A stretch of DNA of 64,000 bases from Alphaproteobacteria bacterium LSUCC0719 (GCA_040839025.1 JBFPJN010000004.1:186001-250000), one strand, 5' to 3'. Counted from the first letter of the stretch, positions 35,512 to 44,915 are shown. The notes: generated by a model from the sequence alone, not told the origin. Numbers and translations: made by a program.

Positions 35512-36557
35512 GCTGTAAAATGATACGTGTTCTTGTCGTCGGACTTGGCAATATGGGACGCAGCCACGCGCTGGCCTATCACCATCAGCAATCCTTCCAG
35601 ATTGTCGGACTTGTGAACCGGACTGCTGTCGACCTGCCGGACGAGCTGACCGGCTATGACCGTTTTGACGACTTCCATGACGCTCTCGAAACGACATCAC
35701 CCGATCTTGTCTGCATCGCCACCTATTCGGACAGCCACGCCGATTATGCGATTGCCGCGATGAAGGCCGGCGCGCACGTCTTTGTGGAAAAGCCGCTGGC
35801 AACCAGTACCGCCGATGCCATCGCCGTGGCCCGCGCCGCGCGGGACCATGACCGCAAGCTGGTTGTGGGCTATATCCTGCGCCACCATCCGAGCTGGCAA
35901 AGAATGATAGCCGAGGCGCGGGCACTGGGAGGCCCCTATGTATTTCGCCTGAATCTGAACCAGCAGAGCAAGGGTGATGAATGGTCAACGCACAAACAGC
36001 TCATGCAGACAACACCGCCCATCGTCGATTGCGGTGTGCATTATGTTGATGTGATGTGCCAGATCACCGACGCCGCGCCGGTTCAGGTACGTGGCATGGG
36101 GCTGCGCCTGTCCGAAGAAATCGCGGCGGATATGTATAATTACGGCCATTTCCAGGTGCTGTTTTCCGATGGATCGGTCGGCTGGTACGAGGCCGGCTGG
36201 GGTCCGATGATGTCGGAAACGGCGTTTTTCGTCAAAGACGTCATCTCGCCGGGTGGCGCCGTGTCCATCGTCGCACAGGATATCGCCGGATCGTCGGATA
36301 TCGACAGCCACACAAAGGTCGGTCGATTGCTTGTGCATCCAACCGGCGGAGAGGACAGGTTCATCGCGCTGGAGGATGAACCCGGCCATCAGGAATTGTG
36401 TGATGCGGAACAGGCATTTGTCGGGCGCGCCATTCTGGAAGATATCGATCTGTCGCGCCACGCGCTGGACGCGGTGCAGTCGCTGGCCATCTGCCTTGCC
36501 GCTGATGAAAGTGTGCGGTCCGGCAAGGCGGTCGATCTGCAACCGCCGCAGCTATAG
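35508..36557 (+). CDS. Gfo/Idh/MocA family oxidoreductase
   Basis: A 349-residue NAD(P)-dependent enzyme. VVGLGNMGRSHALAY is the Rossmann motif, EKPLATS carries the catalytic Lys, and DCGVHYVDVM holds the conserved His/Asp region. It probably oxidises a sugar or amino-sugar brought in by the surrounding ABC importer. The start overlaps the permease stop codon. Confidence 0.82.
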   Translation: MSCKMIRVLVVGLGNMGRSHALAYHHQQSFQIVGLVNRTAVDLPDELTGYDRFDDFHDALETTSPDLVCIATYSDSHADYAIAAMKAGAHVFVEKPLATSTADAIAVARAARDHDRKLVVGYILRHHPSWQRMIAEARALGGPYVFRLNLNQQSKGDEWSTHKQLMQTTPPIVDCGVHYVDVMCQITDAAPVQVRGMGLRLSEEIAADMYNYGHFQVLFSDGSVGWYEAGWGPMMSETAFFVKDVISPGGAVSIVAQDIAGSSDIDSHTKVGRLLVHPTGGEDRFIALEDEPGHQELCDAEQAFVGRAILEDIDLSRHALDAVQSLAICLAADESVRSGKAVDLQPPQL

Positions 36558-36575
36558 TTCGCAAGGAGAGCCGTC

Positions 36576-37574
36576 ATGGGGTCGCTCGGTTTGAAGAATA
36601 TCCACATGTCCTTTGGCAACAATGAGGTACTGAAGGATATCAATCTCGAGGTTGATGATGGAGAGTTCGTCATATTCGTCGGGCCTTCGGGATGCGGCAA
36701 ATCCACATTGCTGCGGATCATTGCCGGGCTTGAAACACCGGTGCAGGGCGATGTGGAAATTTCGGGACAGCTGGTCAACAACCTGCCGGCATCCAAGCGC
36801 AAGATCGCGATGGTCTTCCAGACCTATGCGCTGTACCCGCATCTGACAGTCGAAAAAAACATGAGCCTTGGCCTGCGCCAGGCGGGGGCATCCAGCAGCT
36901 ATATTGACCGGCAGGTCAGCCTTGCTGTCGAGATGCTGGAGCTTGAACCCTATCTGAATCGAAAGCCCGCCGAACTGTCCGGCGGCCAGCGTCAGCGCGT
37001 TGCCATCGGGCGCGCGATTGTACGCAACCCCGATCTGTTCCTGTTTGACGAGCCGCTGTCCAATCTCGATGCGGCGTTGCGGGTGAACATGCGGATCGAG
37101 ATCGCCCGGCTGCATCGCGAGCTGAAGTCAACGGTCGTCTATGTAACCCACGACCAGATCGAGGCCATGACCCTTGCCCAGAAGATTGTCGTGCTTCGCG
37201 ATGGGCGAATAGAACAGGTCGGGTCACCCATGCAGCTCTACAAGGATCCCGACAACATGTTTGTTGCCGGCTTTTTGGGATCGCCCGCGATGAATTTCAT
37301 CGAGGCCGGGCATCTTGGCGTTGGCGGCAAGGCGGTGACGGTCGGCATGCGCCCGGAACAGGTGACGATATCGCGCCGTGGCAAGGTGGCAGGCACCGTC
37401 AGCCACCTCGAACATCTGGGGGCCGAAACGAATATTTTCGTCAACACCGAAGGCGGGATGATCACGGTACGCCAGTTCGGCGAGGTCAATCATGATATCG
37501 GGGCGAAGGTCAGCCTCGCCTTCAGGGACGAGGACATGCTGTATTTCGACGGGAATGGCCTCAGGCTGCGCTAG
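36576..37574 (+). CDS. ABC sugar importer, ATPase (UgpC/MalK type)
   Basis: A 332-residue ATPase: GPSGCGKSTLLR (Walker A), LSGGQRQRVAIGRA (signature), LFLFDEPLSNLD (Walker B) and VTHDQIEAM (switch His). The C-terminal TOBE-like extension from residue 240 is typical of MalK/UgpC. The ATG follows AAGGAGAG. It completes the importer. Confidence 0.92.
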   Translation: MGSLGLKNIHMSFGNNEVLKDINLEVDDGEFVIFVGPSGCGKSTLLRIIAGLETPVQGDVEISGQLVNNLPASKRKIAMVFQTYALYPHLTVEKNMSLGLRQAGASSSYIDRQVSLAVEMLELEPYLNRKPAELSGGQRQRVAIGRAIVRNPDLFLFDEPLSNLDAALRVNMRIEIARLHRELKSTVVYVTHDQIEAMTLAQKIVVLRDGRIEQVGSPMQLYKDPDNMFVAGFLGSPAMNFIEAGHLGVGGKAVTVGMRPEQVTISRRGKVAGTVSHLEHLGAETNIFVNTEGGMITVRQFGEVNHDIGAKVSLAFRDEDMLYFDGNGLRLR

Positions 37575-37618
37575 CCGCCTGTCAGGGCAACCAGTCTTCA
37601 GCCTCCACCCTTCAGAAT

Positions 37619-38548
37619 TCATGACAGGTCTGTCGACATTTTCTCGGTGACCTGCCGTGCCACGGTTTCCACCCTTTGCCGCAACCATCTATGCGCGGGA
37701 TCGTTATGGCTTCGTTCATGCCAAACCATATAGATGGCAACAGGGTCACTCGCAAAGGGGAGAGGCGCCAGATCCAACGCCTGAAGGGTTCTCAATCGCA
37801 TCAAATCCATCTGTGTGGCGATCAATCTTGTGCCTTTGACAAAGGGCGGGATGGCATTGAAATTGGAAACGGTGACAACAGGACGACTGATCCGCGATTT
37901 ATCCAGTTCATTGCTTGACCAGATGGCCCAGGACGTTCGCCCCTCCATAAAGCGCACGCTCAGATGCTGTGCGGTGTAATATTCGTCAAGGCTCTGCGGA
38001 GGCGGACCCATTTCAGCATCAAAGAAACACATCATTTTGCCCCTCAGAATGATCTTCTGAAAGATATCCGACGCCTCTGGCGGCAAGGGTGTCAGCGCCA
38101 GATGGCACCTTGAATCCCGAATCCAGGGCACACTTGGCTGGCCGGAGGGGATGAACTGAAGTTCAAGCGCAATGTCTTCGGCCATTGCATCCCTGAGAAG
38201 TTGGGGAAAGATCAGGTCGCGCTGCATGTCATTTGCGGCAATGACAAATTTCATTTCCTCCTGCCGCGGGTCGAAGGCGCGCTGCGCCGTCATACGCTGC
38301 AGGCTGTCCAGCGCATCAATGGCAACCGTCTTCAACGAAAGTGCCGTTTCTGTAGGTGTTAGACGTTGGCCTGTCCTGATGAAAAGGGGGTCTCCAAGAA
38401 TGTGTCGAAGCCGGCGCAGAATGTGACTGACCGCAGGCTGTGTCAGATCAAGCTTTTCCGCTGCCTTGGAAACAGAAGACAGTTCAAGGACGGTCAGGAA
38501 CGTGCGCAGTGTATGACCATCCAAATCCATGAAATTTCCGCTCTTCAT
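37619..38548 (-). CDS. LysR family transcriptional regulator
   Basis: A 309-residue LysR. The N-terminal helix-turn-helix includes LSSVSKAAEKLDLTQPAVSH; the rest is the effector-binding domain with PQLLRDAMAEDIALELQFI. It is divergent from the THI5-like protein at 38734, so that gene is its probable target. An alternative ATG lies at 38530. A palindrome in the shared promoter is a candidate operator. Confidence 0.85.
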   Translation of the reverse strand: MKSGNFMDLDGHTLRTFLTVLELSSVSKAAEKLDLTQPAVSHILRRLRHILGDPLFIRTGQRLTPTETALSLKTVAIDALDSLQRMTAQRAFDPRQEEMKFVIAANDMQRDLIFPQLLRDAMAEDIALELQFIPSGQPSVPWIRDSRCHLALTPLPPEASDIFQKIILRGKMMCFFDAEMGPPPQSLDEYYTAQHLSVRFMEGRTSWAIWSSNELDKSRISRPVVTVSNFNAIPPFVKGTRLIATQMDLMRLRTLQALDLAPLPFASDPVAIYMVWHERSHNDPAHRWLRQRVETVARQVTEKMSTDLS

Positions 38549-38586
38549 CCGCTCTTCCCGGAATTTGTGTTTGATGACATGCAGGC

Positions 38587-38609
38587 ATTATATTAAATTT
38601 TTTAATATA
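38587..38609. promoter_or_regulatory. AT-rich palindrome, candidate LysR operator
   Basis: TTATATTAAA-TTT-TTTAATATAA is a perfect 10-bp inverted repeat around three T, placed in the divergent region between the LysR and THI5-like genes. LysR regulators commonly bind such symmetric AT-rich sites. Confidence 0.5.
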
Positions 38610-38733
38610 ATAAATAAAATCACATGAATTGCTTGAATTGCACTTCTTGCCTAGCCTTTTGTCAGTGGCTTCATGCCAATGTCAGAAGACGCCAGAATGA
38701 ACGCGCCGAATGGCGTGAAGCAGGGAGAGAAGA

Positions 38734-39600
38734 ATGGCAGGAGAATTTGTGATCGCGCCTCACATGAGGCTTCACGAGTGGGTGGCTGTTGAAAAGGGAT
38801 ATTTTGACGATGAGGGGTTGGTCTATGTGCTTGAAGACCAACTGCAATCCGCAACCAATCACATTCACGATCTCGGCGACAGGGTTGGTGCCTACCAGAC
38901 GTTTGAAAAGGGACGGACCAGCGATGTCAGCTGCGCCTGTCACTGGACGGTGAATGTGGCGGCAGCCTCTGGTCATGGAAAGCTTTACGGCAGGCTCTAT
39001 TCGGTTTCGCCCTGCGGTATCTTTGTGCCCGCCGACTCCGACATCAGGACACCCGAAGATCTGGCAAATGTGCCGATCTCGGTTGGCTATCAATCGGGGA
39101 GCCATTATTCGACGATCCAGGCTCTGGAGCCGTTCCTGAAGCCCGAGGACATCAACCTGTCCTTTTCCGATGGCCTGCTCTTCCGCCGGATGGAGCATAT
39201 GATTGACGGCAACATTCCCGCGGTCAGCCTGTTCAGCGGTCCCTATTACTTCATGCAGCAGCTTGGCTTCAGAAAGGTCGTCGATACGACGTTCATGATG
39301 GCGGCCATGGTAGCCGAAGACTCCCGGATGGAAGATGTGGAGAAATATTTCGCCGCACTGAAACGGGCCCAGTCCGATATCGATCTTCGGCCGGAACTCT
39401 ACACCCATTACTATCGGGAAGAATTTCCCGAAAGGTTCAGGGACCAGATCGACACCCGGCTTTTTGGCCCAGGTGAACGGCTTGTCTTTGAGGAATATTC
39501 GAAGGAGGTTTTTGAAGAATCGCAAAGATGGATCGACGAGCGCGGGATCTTTGAAAATGGCCTTGGTGACCGTTCATTCGATGAGGCCGTCATCCTCTAG
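38734..39600 (+). CDS. NMT1/THI5-like protein without signal peptide
   Basis: A 288-residue PBP2-fold protein. GEFVIAPHMRLHEWVAVEKG at the N terminus, ADSDIRTPEDLANVPISVGY in the middle and a helical C terminus are typical of NMT1/THI5-like periplasmic-binding folds. No signal peptide or lipobox is visible, so it is likely cytosolic, like THI5 and PBP-type decarboxylases, and an enzyme role is possible. No permease follows. A conserved SCACH (residue 65-75) might bind metal or be catalytic. AGGGAGAG precedes the ATG. Confidence 0.65.
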   Translation: MAGEFVIAPHMRLHEWVAVEKGYFDDEGLVYVLEDQLQSATNHIHDLGDRVGAYQTFEKGRTSDVSCACHWTVNVAAASGHGKLYGRLYSVSPCGIFVPADSDIRTPEDLANVPISVGYQSGSHYSTIQALEPFLKPEDINLSFSDGLLFRRMEHMIDGNIPAVSLFSGPYYFMQQLGFRKVVDTTFMMAAMVAEDSRMEDVEKYFAALKRAQSDIDLRPELYTHYYREEFPERFRDQIDTRLFGPGERLVFEEYSKEVFEESQRWIDERGIFENGLGDRSFDEAVIL

Positions 39601-39798
39601 ATCGGGAATGGCCAGCCGGGCGACGCACTGAACCTTTCCAAGGCAGGGCCATGGAAACAGCCCGCGCCGGACGCAATTGCATACATTGTGATCGGACATG
39701 GAGGGCAACCTTATATGTCTGGGCACCGTCTTTCTGCGCGTCAAACCGGGGTCACGCCTGTATGGGTGCGATATTGACGCAATACAGATATTGAAAAA

Positions 39799-39870
39799 TT
39801 GTATACAGTTGCTACGGTCAGATGTGAGTGCCGCAGGTGAAGCGAGTATTCCGCCCGCAACTGTATAAAG
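39799..39870. promoter_or_regulatory. Inverted half-sites upstream of the GntR gene
   Basis: TTGTATACAGTT (39799-39810) is matched by AACTGTATAAAG (39859-39870), the reverse complement at 10 of 12 positions. The first contains the palindrome GTATAC. They sit before the GntR start and fit an autoregulatory FadR-subfamily operator pair. Confidence 0.5.
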
Positions 39871-39882
39871 ACGAATCGATCG

Positions 39883-40623
39883 GTGGATAAGTTTAAGGAA
39901 AGACCCGAAAGTCAGGCGGCGCGCGCGCTGAACAGCGCGCGATCACTGATTCTGACGGGTGTCTTTTCCCCGGGTGAGAAATTGCCGGAACCGGTTCTGG
40001 CGGACCGTCTGGCGGTTTCACGCACACCTCTTCGTGAAGCGCTGGCAGCCCTGGAGAGAGAGGGCTTGGTCGAGAGGCTGAAATCCGGTCGGTGTCGGGT
40101 CAGCAGCTACACAATCCAAGACATTGATGACGCGATAGAATTTCGCGGGACCACTGAAGGCTTGGCCGCCAGGCTGGCGGCGGAGCGTGGTATCTCGAAT
40201 GAAATTCGCAAAGAATGCAGCGAGGTGCTTGCGTCTCTGGATGCGGTCGTTGAAACCGCTTCCGACCTGGACTTCGAGCGCTATGTCGAATTGAATGCAG
40301 CCTTCCATTCATGGATTTCACGCGCCGCTTCCAGCATGACCCTGGAGCGCGAGCTGGAACGTATCAGCAAACTGCCATTGGCATCCCCAAGTGCCTTTCT
40401 TGAAGGGCAGGATAATGAACCGGCCTTTCGGAAATCGCTGACATTCGCACAACGCCAGCATCGCGCGATATTCAACGCCATTGTGGCCCGTGAGGGCGGG
40501 CGGGCTGAATTCCTGTGCCGCGAACATGCGCGTCTGGCACGTGAAAATCTATCCCTGGTGATGGCGGACGAGACCCTTTCGCGAGAGAAAATCCCCGGAA
40601 TTTCTCTGGTAACGAACAATTAG
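39883..40623 (+). CDS. GntR family (FadR-type) regulator
   Basis: A 246-residue regulator starting at GTG (39883). RLAVSRTPLREALAALEREG is the winged-helix recognition region; the rest is an all-helical FCD-type ligand domain. It lies 25 bp before the LigM-like gene and is probably in the same operon, controlling it together with the TRAP transporter. Confidence 0.85.
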   Translation: MDKFKERPESQAARALNSARSLILTGVFSPGEKLPEPVLADRLAVSRTPLREALAALEREGLVERLKSGRCRVSSYTIQDIDDAIEFRGTTEGLAARLAAERGISNEIRKECSEVLASLDAVVETASDLDFERYVELNAAFHSWISRAASSMTLERELERISKLPLASPSAFLEGQDNEPAFRKSLTFAQRQHRAIFNAIVAREGGRAEFLCREHARLARENLSLVMADETLSREKIPGISLVTNN

Positions 40624-40648
40624 AATTACACTTCTAGGAGAAGAAAAG

Positions 40649-42049
40649 ATGTCGAGCCTGACGAACGCGATAAGCCAATTCAAGACGCCGGTTGAAATGC
40701 TGCGCAACTCAAAGATAGGCATGTATGTCTATCCGGTAGTGGCACCCGAATTCAGCAACTGGCGGGACGAGCAGCGCGCCTGGCGTGACAGTGCGGTCCT
40801 CTTCGATCAAACCCACCACATGGATGAACTGACGGTCGAGGGCCCCCAGGCTGAAGCGTTTCTCGCCCATACCGGGATCAATGATTTCTCGAACTTTGGT
40901 CTGAACAGGGCAAAGCATTTCGTGCCGGTCACCCCGGCCGGTCACGTCATCGGCGACATGATCATCTTCAGGGAACGCGAAGATAAATTCATTCTGGTGG
41001 GACGCTCACCGACCGCCAACTGGCTGCGCTTTCAGGCGGCATATGGAAACTGGAATGTCCGTCTGTCCTATGACCCGCGTTCTGACAGCAGGCCGGATGG
41101 CGAACGGGTGATGAGGGGGCATTACCGCTTCCAGATTCAGGGACCGGACGCGCCGCAGATTTTCGAGAAGATGAATGGCGGCCCAATTCCCGACATCAAA
41201 TTTTTCCACGTGGACTGGATCAATATCGGGTCAAAGAAGGTGCAGGCACTGCGTCATGGAATGGCCGGCGCGCCAGGTCTGGAAATCTGGGGCCCCTATG
41301 CGGACAAGCATTATATCAGGTCGGCAATCATGGACGCCGCGAAAGCGGTTGGAGCCAATCTGGTTCCTGTTGGAAGTCGTGCCTATTCGACAAACACGCT
41401 GGAGTCGGGATGGATACCGTCTCCACTGCCGGGAATCTATACCGGCGACGGCATGATGGCGGAATACCGCAACTGGCTTGGCGCTGACAGCTATGAAGCT
41501 GTCGGCTCGATCGGGGGCAGCTTCGTTTCCGAGAATATCGAGGACTATTATGTCAACCCGTTTGAGCTTGGCTACGGTTTCTATATCGGCTGGAAAAAGG
41601 ACGATTTCATCGGCAAGGCGGCATTGGAACGCATGAAGGATGCGCCAAACCGCAAACGTGTGACCCTGGAATGGAACCGCGATGATGTCCTGAAGGTGAT
41701 CGCCAGCGGACTGGAACAGGGGACACCCTACAAATGGATAGATTTCCCGCAACCGAACTACGCCTCATCCTCGGCTGACATGGTGCTGAAGGATGGCAAC
41801 ATGGTTGGGATGAACATGTTCAACGGATACAGCTTCAACGAGAGGTGCTTCCTGTCGCTGGCGGTCGTTGATGAAAGCATCAATATTGGCGATGTCCTGA
41901 GCCTGGTATGGGGGGAACCGGATGACAGCGGCAAGACGTCGACCGAGACCCACAGGCAGACAGAGATCCGTGTGCGGGTGTCACCGACGCCATATGCTGC
42001 TGAAGCCAGAGAAAACTATGCGGAAAGCTGGCGGACGAAATCTGAATAG
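40649..42049 (+). CDS. LigM/DesA-like folate-dependent O-demethylase (GcvT family)
   Basis: A 466-residue aminomethyltransferase-fold protein. It matches remembered LigM (tetrahydrofolate-dependent vanillate/3-O-methylgallate O-demethylase, about 470 residues) in NWRDEQRAWRDSAVLFDQ, HFVPVTPAGHVIGD, ALRHGMAGAPGLE and SNTLESGW-like TNTLESGWIPSPLP. Length and order agree better with LigM/DesA than with glycine cleavage GcvT or DmdA. It would pass a methyl group from a methoxylated aromatic acid or similar compound to tetrahydrofolate. The start follows AGGAGAAG. A TRAP importer follows, giving uptake plus demethylation. Confidence 0.78.
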   Translation: MSSLTNAISQFKTPVEMLRNSKIGMYVYPVVAPEFSNWRDEQRAWRDSAVLFDQTHHMDELTVEGPQAEAFLAHTGINDFSNFGLNRAKHFVPVTPAGHVIGDMIIFREREDKFILVGRSPTANWLRFQAAYGNWNVRLSYDPRSDSRPDGERVMRGHYRFQIQGPDAPQIFEKMNGGPIPDIKFFHVDWINIGSKKVQALRHGMAGAPGLEIWGPYADKHYIRSAIMDAAKAVGANLVPVGSRAYSTNTLESGWIPSPLPGIYTGDGMMAEYRNWLGADSYEAVGSIGGSFVSENIEDYYVNPFELGYGFYIGWKKDDFIGKAALERMKDAPNRKRVTLEWNRDDVLKVIASGLEQGTPYKWIDFPQPNYASSSADMVLKDGNMVGMNMFNGYSFNERCFLSLAVVDESINIGDVLSLVWGEPDDSGKTSTETHRQTEIRVRVSPTPYAAEARENYAESWRTKSE

Positions 42050-42053
42050 ACAG

Positions 42054-42098
42054 GTTTGGTGGGACCTGGGCAGGCTTAGCCTCTAAACTCCACCAAAC
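42054..42098 (+). other. Intercistronic hairpin before dctP
   Basis: GTTTGGTGG (42054-42062) and CCACCAAAC (42090-42098) are perfect inverted arms around a 27-nt loop, followed by a run of seven A. It lies between the demethylase and dctP genes and may adjust the transporter-to-enzyme ratio. Confidence 0.55.
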
Positions 42099-42122
42099 AT
42101 AAAAAAACAGGAGGAAATTCGA

Positions 42123-43109
42123 ATGAAGAAACTCAAGTCAATCGGTCTATTCTGTGCCGGGCTGTTGATCGCTGCCAGTGCTTCGGCGAACGAGCTGAAG
42201 CTGGCGCATTTCTCATCAACGAAATATCACCTGCACAATGAAATGTTCCTGCCACTTGCGGAAAAGATCGCTGCGGCGACAGGTGGTGAAACAACAATTC
42301 GTGTGTACCCGGCCGGTGAGTTGGGTGCAGGTCCGGTGAAACAATATGACCGTGCGCTCGATGGCGTGGCGGATATTGTTTATGCGTTGCCTGGCTATAC
42401 AGCCTCGCAGTTCAAGAAGACATTGCTTGTCGAACTGCCTGGTGTGGTGCCGGGCAACAAGGACATCACCAAGAAGATGTGGAACAACATCGATGTGATC
42501 GGTGATGAATTCCGCAGGACAAAGCTTCTTGGACTCTGGTCCGCAGAGCCGGCCAAACTTCTGATGGCCGACAAGAAAATCGAAAAGATGTCCGATCTTG
42601 CCGGGCTCAAGATCAGGGTTCCGTCGAAGAACACCGGCCGTGTGATTGAAGCCTGGGGTGCAACTGCCGTGTCCATGCCAATCACCCAGGTCTACCAGTC
42701 GCTGGAGACGGGTGTTGTCGACGGTGTGCTTGTGGACACCTCCGTTCTGACAAGCTTCAAGCTTGGCGAGGTCGTGAAATATGTCACCACCGGCATGGAT
42801 GGGTCGAACTCTCTGTTCATGCTCGTGATGAACCGCGACAGCTGGGAAGGGCTTGATGCCGATACCCAGGCCAAACTGGCGGCGATGACCGGTGCCGAGA
42901 TGTCACAGGGTGGTCACATCACGATGTCGACCTCCGGCGTGAAGGCGCTGGAAAAGTGGGAAGCCGAAGGTGGCGAGGTGATCAACCTTTCACCGGAGCG
43001 GGCAGCCGAGTTTGATGCCGCCTCCTCGCAGCTTGCCGCTGCCCTGATTGCAGAGCTTGAAGCAGACGGCATCAAGGCTCAGCAATGGGCTGACGCACTC
43101 AAGAACTGA
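42123..43109 (+). CDS. dctP: TRAP transporter solute-binding protein, DctP type
   Basis: A 328-residue periplasmic binding protein. The signal peptide ends near SASA (about residue 22) and the mature part begins NELKLAHFS. GLKIRVPSKNTGRVIEAWGA is the DctP helix-strand signature containing the conserved Arg that binds the carboxylate. AGGAGG precedes the start. The ligand is likely a carboxylate related to the LigM-like enzyme. Confidence 0.87.
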   Translation: MKKLKSIGLFCAGLLIAASASANELKLAHFSSTKYHLHNEMFLPLAEKIAAATGGETTIRVYPAGELGAGPVKQYDRALDGVADIVYALPGYTASQFKKTLLVELPGVVPGNKDITKKMWNNIDVIGDEFRRTKLLGLWSAEPAKLLMADKKIEKMSDLAGLKIRVPSKNTGRVIEAWGATAVSMPITQVYQSLETGVVDGVLVDTSVLTSFKLGEVVKYVTTGMDGSNSLFMLVMNRDSWEGLDADTQAKLAAMTGAEMSQGGHITMSTSGVKALEKWEAEGGEVINLSPERAAEFDAASSQLAAALIAELEADGIKAQQWADALKN

Positions 43110-43111
43110 TC

Positions 43112-43624
43112 TTGAGAGATCTCTTGACAAAACAGGGCGCCCGGGACGTCACCGGGCGCCTTCTCAAAGCACTCGCCGCTGTCAGCGGCGCGGTGCTGTT
43201 TGTGATCATGTGCCTGGTCAGCTATGCGGTATTTTGCCGTTATGTGCTGAACGACCCCGTGCTTGGTGACGCGGAACTCGTTCAGATCGGCATGTCTCTG
43301 GTGGTGATGATGGCGATGCCTTATGCCACCGCAACCGGCGCGCACATACGTGTGGACATCTTTGACCGTCGGATTGGTGCCTGGGGGCGCTTCCTTGGTG
43401 ATATGATGGCGCGTTCGGTGGGGGCATATATTCTGTTTCTGTTGATTGAAAAGACCTTGGACAAGGCGCTTGATGCGCATGAATATGGCGACGTCACCAA
43501 TATGATCGAAATTCCGGTATGGATCGCCTATGGCGCCATCACCATCGGGATGGGCGGCTACGCTATCGTCCTTGTCACTCAGCTGGTTTTTCAGCTGGTT
43601 TCGGGGGTCAGAGATTATGAGTGA
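43112..43624 (+). CDS. dctQ: TRAP transporter small permease, DctQ type
   Basis: A 170-residue protein with four membrane helices, including CLVSYAVFCRYVLNDPVLGD as the DctQ signature. It begins with TTG at 43112 or 43124 close to the dctP stop. It overlaps dctM by 8 bp. Confidence 0.82.
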   Translation: MRDLLTKQGARDVTGRLLKALAAVSGAVLFVIMCLVSYAVFCRYVLNDPVLGDAELVQIGMSLVVMMAMPYATATGAHIRVDIFDRRIGAWGRFLGDMMARSVGAYILFLLIEKTLDKALDAHEYGDVTNMIEIPVWIAYGAITIGMGGYAIVLVTQLVFQLVSGVRDYE

Positions 43625-44915
43625 AACTCTCATTGGTTTTCTTGGAATTCTGGCACTGTTCTTCCTGTTGGTCGCGCGAATGCCTGTTGGCATGGCGCTG
43701 CTGGCTGTCGGATTTGGCGGTATCTGGGTGATTGATGGCCAGCGCGTTGCGGTGGCAACCCTGTCATCTGAAACCTATTCGTCAATTACCGCCTACAGCC
43801 TGTCGATCATTCCGCTTTTTGTCCTGATGGGAAACATGGCGGGGGCCGCCGGATATTCCCAGAAGCTCTATGAGGCTGCCTATGCCTGGATCGGCCGGTT
43901 GCGAGGCGGTCTTGCCTCGGCGACCGTGGTCGGCTGCGCCGCCTTTGCGGCGGTGTCCGGCTCGTCGGTTGCCACCGCGGTGACCATCGGCAAGGTGGCA
44001 CTGCCCCAAATGAAACGGTTCGGATATGGCGACGGGCTGGCGACAGGGTCGGTGGCGGCAGGCGGCACGCTGGGCATCCTGATTCCCCCGTCAACCGGGT
44101 TTGTCCTGTATGCCATCCTGACCGAGGAAAGCATTGGCCGCCTGTTCATTGCCGGTATCCTGCCAGGCATTCTGCTGTCACTGCTGTTCGTTGCGACCAT
44201 CGCCATTGTCACCTCGATGAAACCGGCCGAAGGGCCGGTCGGACCGTCGACCACACTGCGTGACAAACTTGTCTCGACCTTGCATTCGCTGCCCCTGATC
44301 GGGGTGATTTTGACTTCGATTGGCGGCATCTATCTTGGCGTGTTCACCCCGGTGGAGGCGGCGGGCGTGGGGGCCTCCTTGGTCACAGTGCTGGCGCTTG
44401 GCACGCGGGCGGTCAGTTTTGGGCAGGTGCCGGGCATTCTGCTGCAAACCGTAACCATGACAGCCATGCTCTATCTGATCATCATCGGCGCGCACGTATT
44501 TGGTCCGTTCCTTGCTTTGACCCATATCCCCGAAACGCTGGCGCTGGAGTTGAAGGCGCTTGGTCTTGGACCTTACGGCACGCTTTTCCTGATCCTGCTT
44601 GGCTACATAATTCTGGGCATGTTCTTTGATGGGCTGGCGATGCTGGTGGTTACGCTTCCGGTCGTGTTTCCAATCATATCGGGGCTTGGATTTGATCCCA
44701 TATGGTTCGGCGTTATCTGTGTGATCGTCATCGAAATGGGACTGATCACCCCCCCTGTCGGTGTCAATGTGTTTGTCGTCAAGGGCGTTGCGCAAGGCGT
44801 GCCGATGGCGACCATCTTCAGAGGGGTGTTGCCATTCTGGTTCGCAATGGCCGTCTGTCTTGGTCTTCTTGTTGCATTTCCGGACATCGCTCTGTACCTG
44901 CCGAGCAGGATGTAA
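43617..44915 (+). CDS. dctM: TRAP transporter large permease, DctM type
   Basis: A 432-residue multi-pass protein (about 12 segments). GTLGILIPPSTGFVLYAILT is the DctM hallmark; VVTLPVVFPIISGLGFDPIW and GLITPPVGVNVFVV also fit. Start at 43617 (ATG overlapping the dctQ end). It completes a DctPQM set. Confidence 0.9.
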   Translation: MSETLIGFLGILALFFLLVARMPVGMALLAVGFGGIWVIDGQRVAVATLSSETYSSITAYSLSIIPLFVLMGNMAGAAGYSQKLYEAAYAWIGRLRGGLASATVVGCAAFAAVSGSSVATAVTIGKVALPQMKRFGYGDGLATGSVAAGGTLGILIPPSTGFVLYAILTEESIGRLFIAGILPGILLSLLFVATIAIVTSMKPAEGPVGPSTTLRDKLVSTLHSLPLIGVILTSIGGIYLGVFTPVEAAGVGASLVTVLALGTRAVSFGQVPGILLQTVTMTAMLYLIIIGAHVFGPFLALTHIPETLALELKALGLGPYGTLFLILLGYIILGMFFDGLAMLVVTLPVVFPIISGLGFDPIWFGVICVIVIEMGLITPPVGVNVFVVKGVAQGVPMATIFRGVLPFWFAMAVCLGLLVAFPDIALYLPSRM

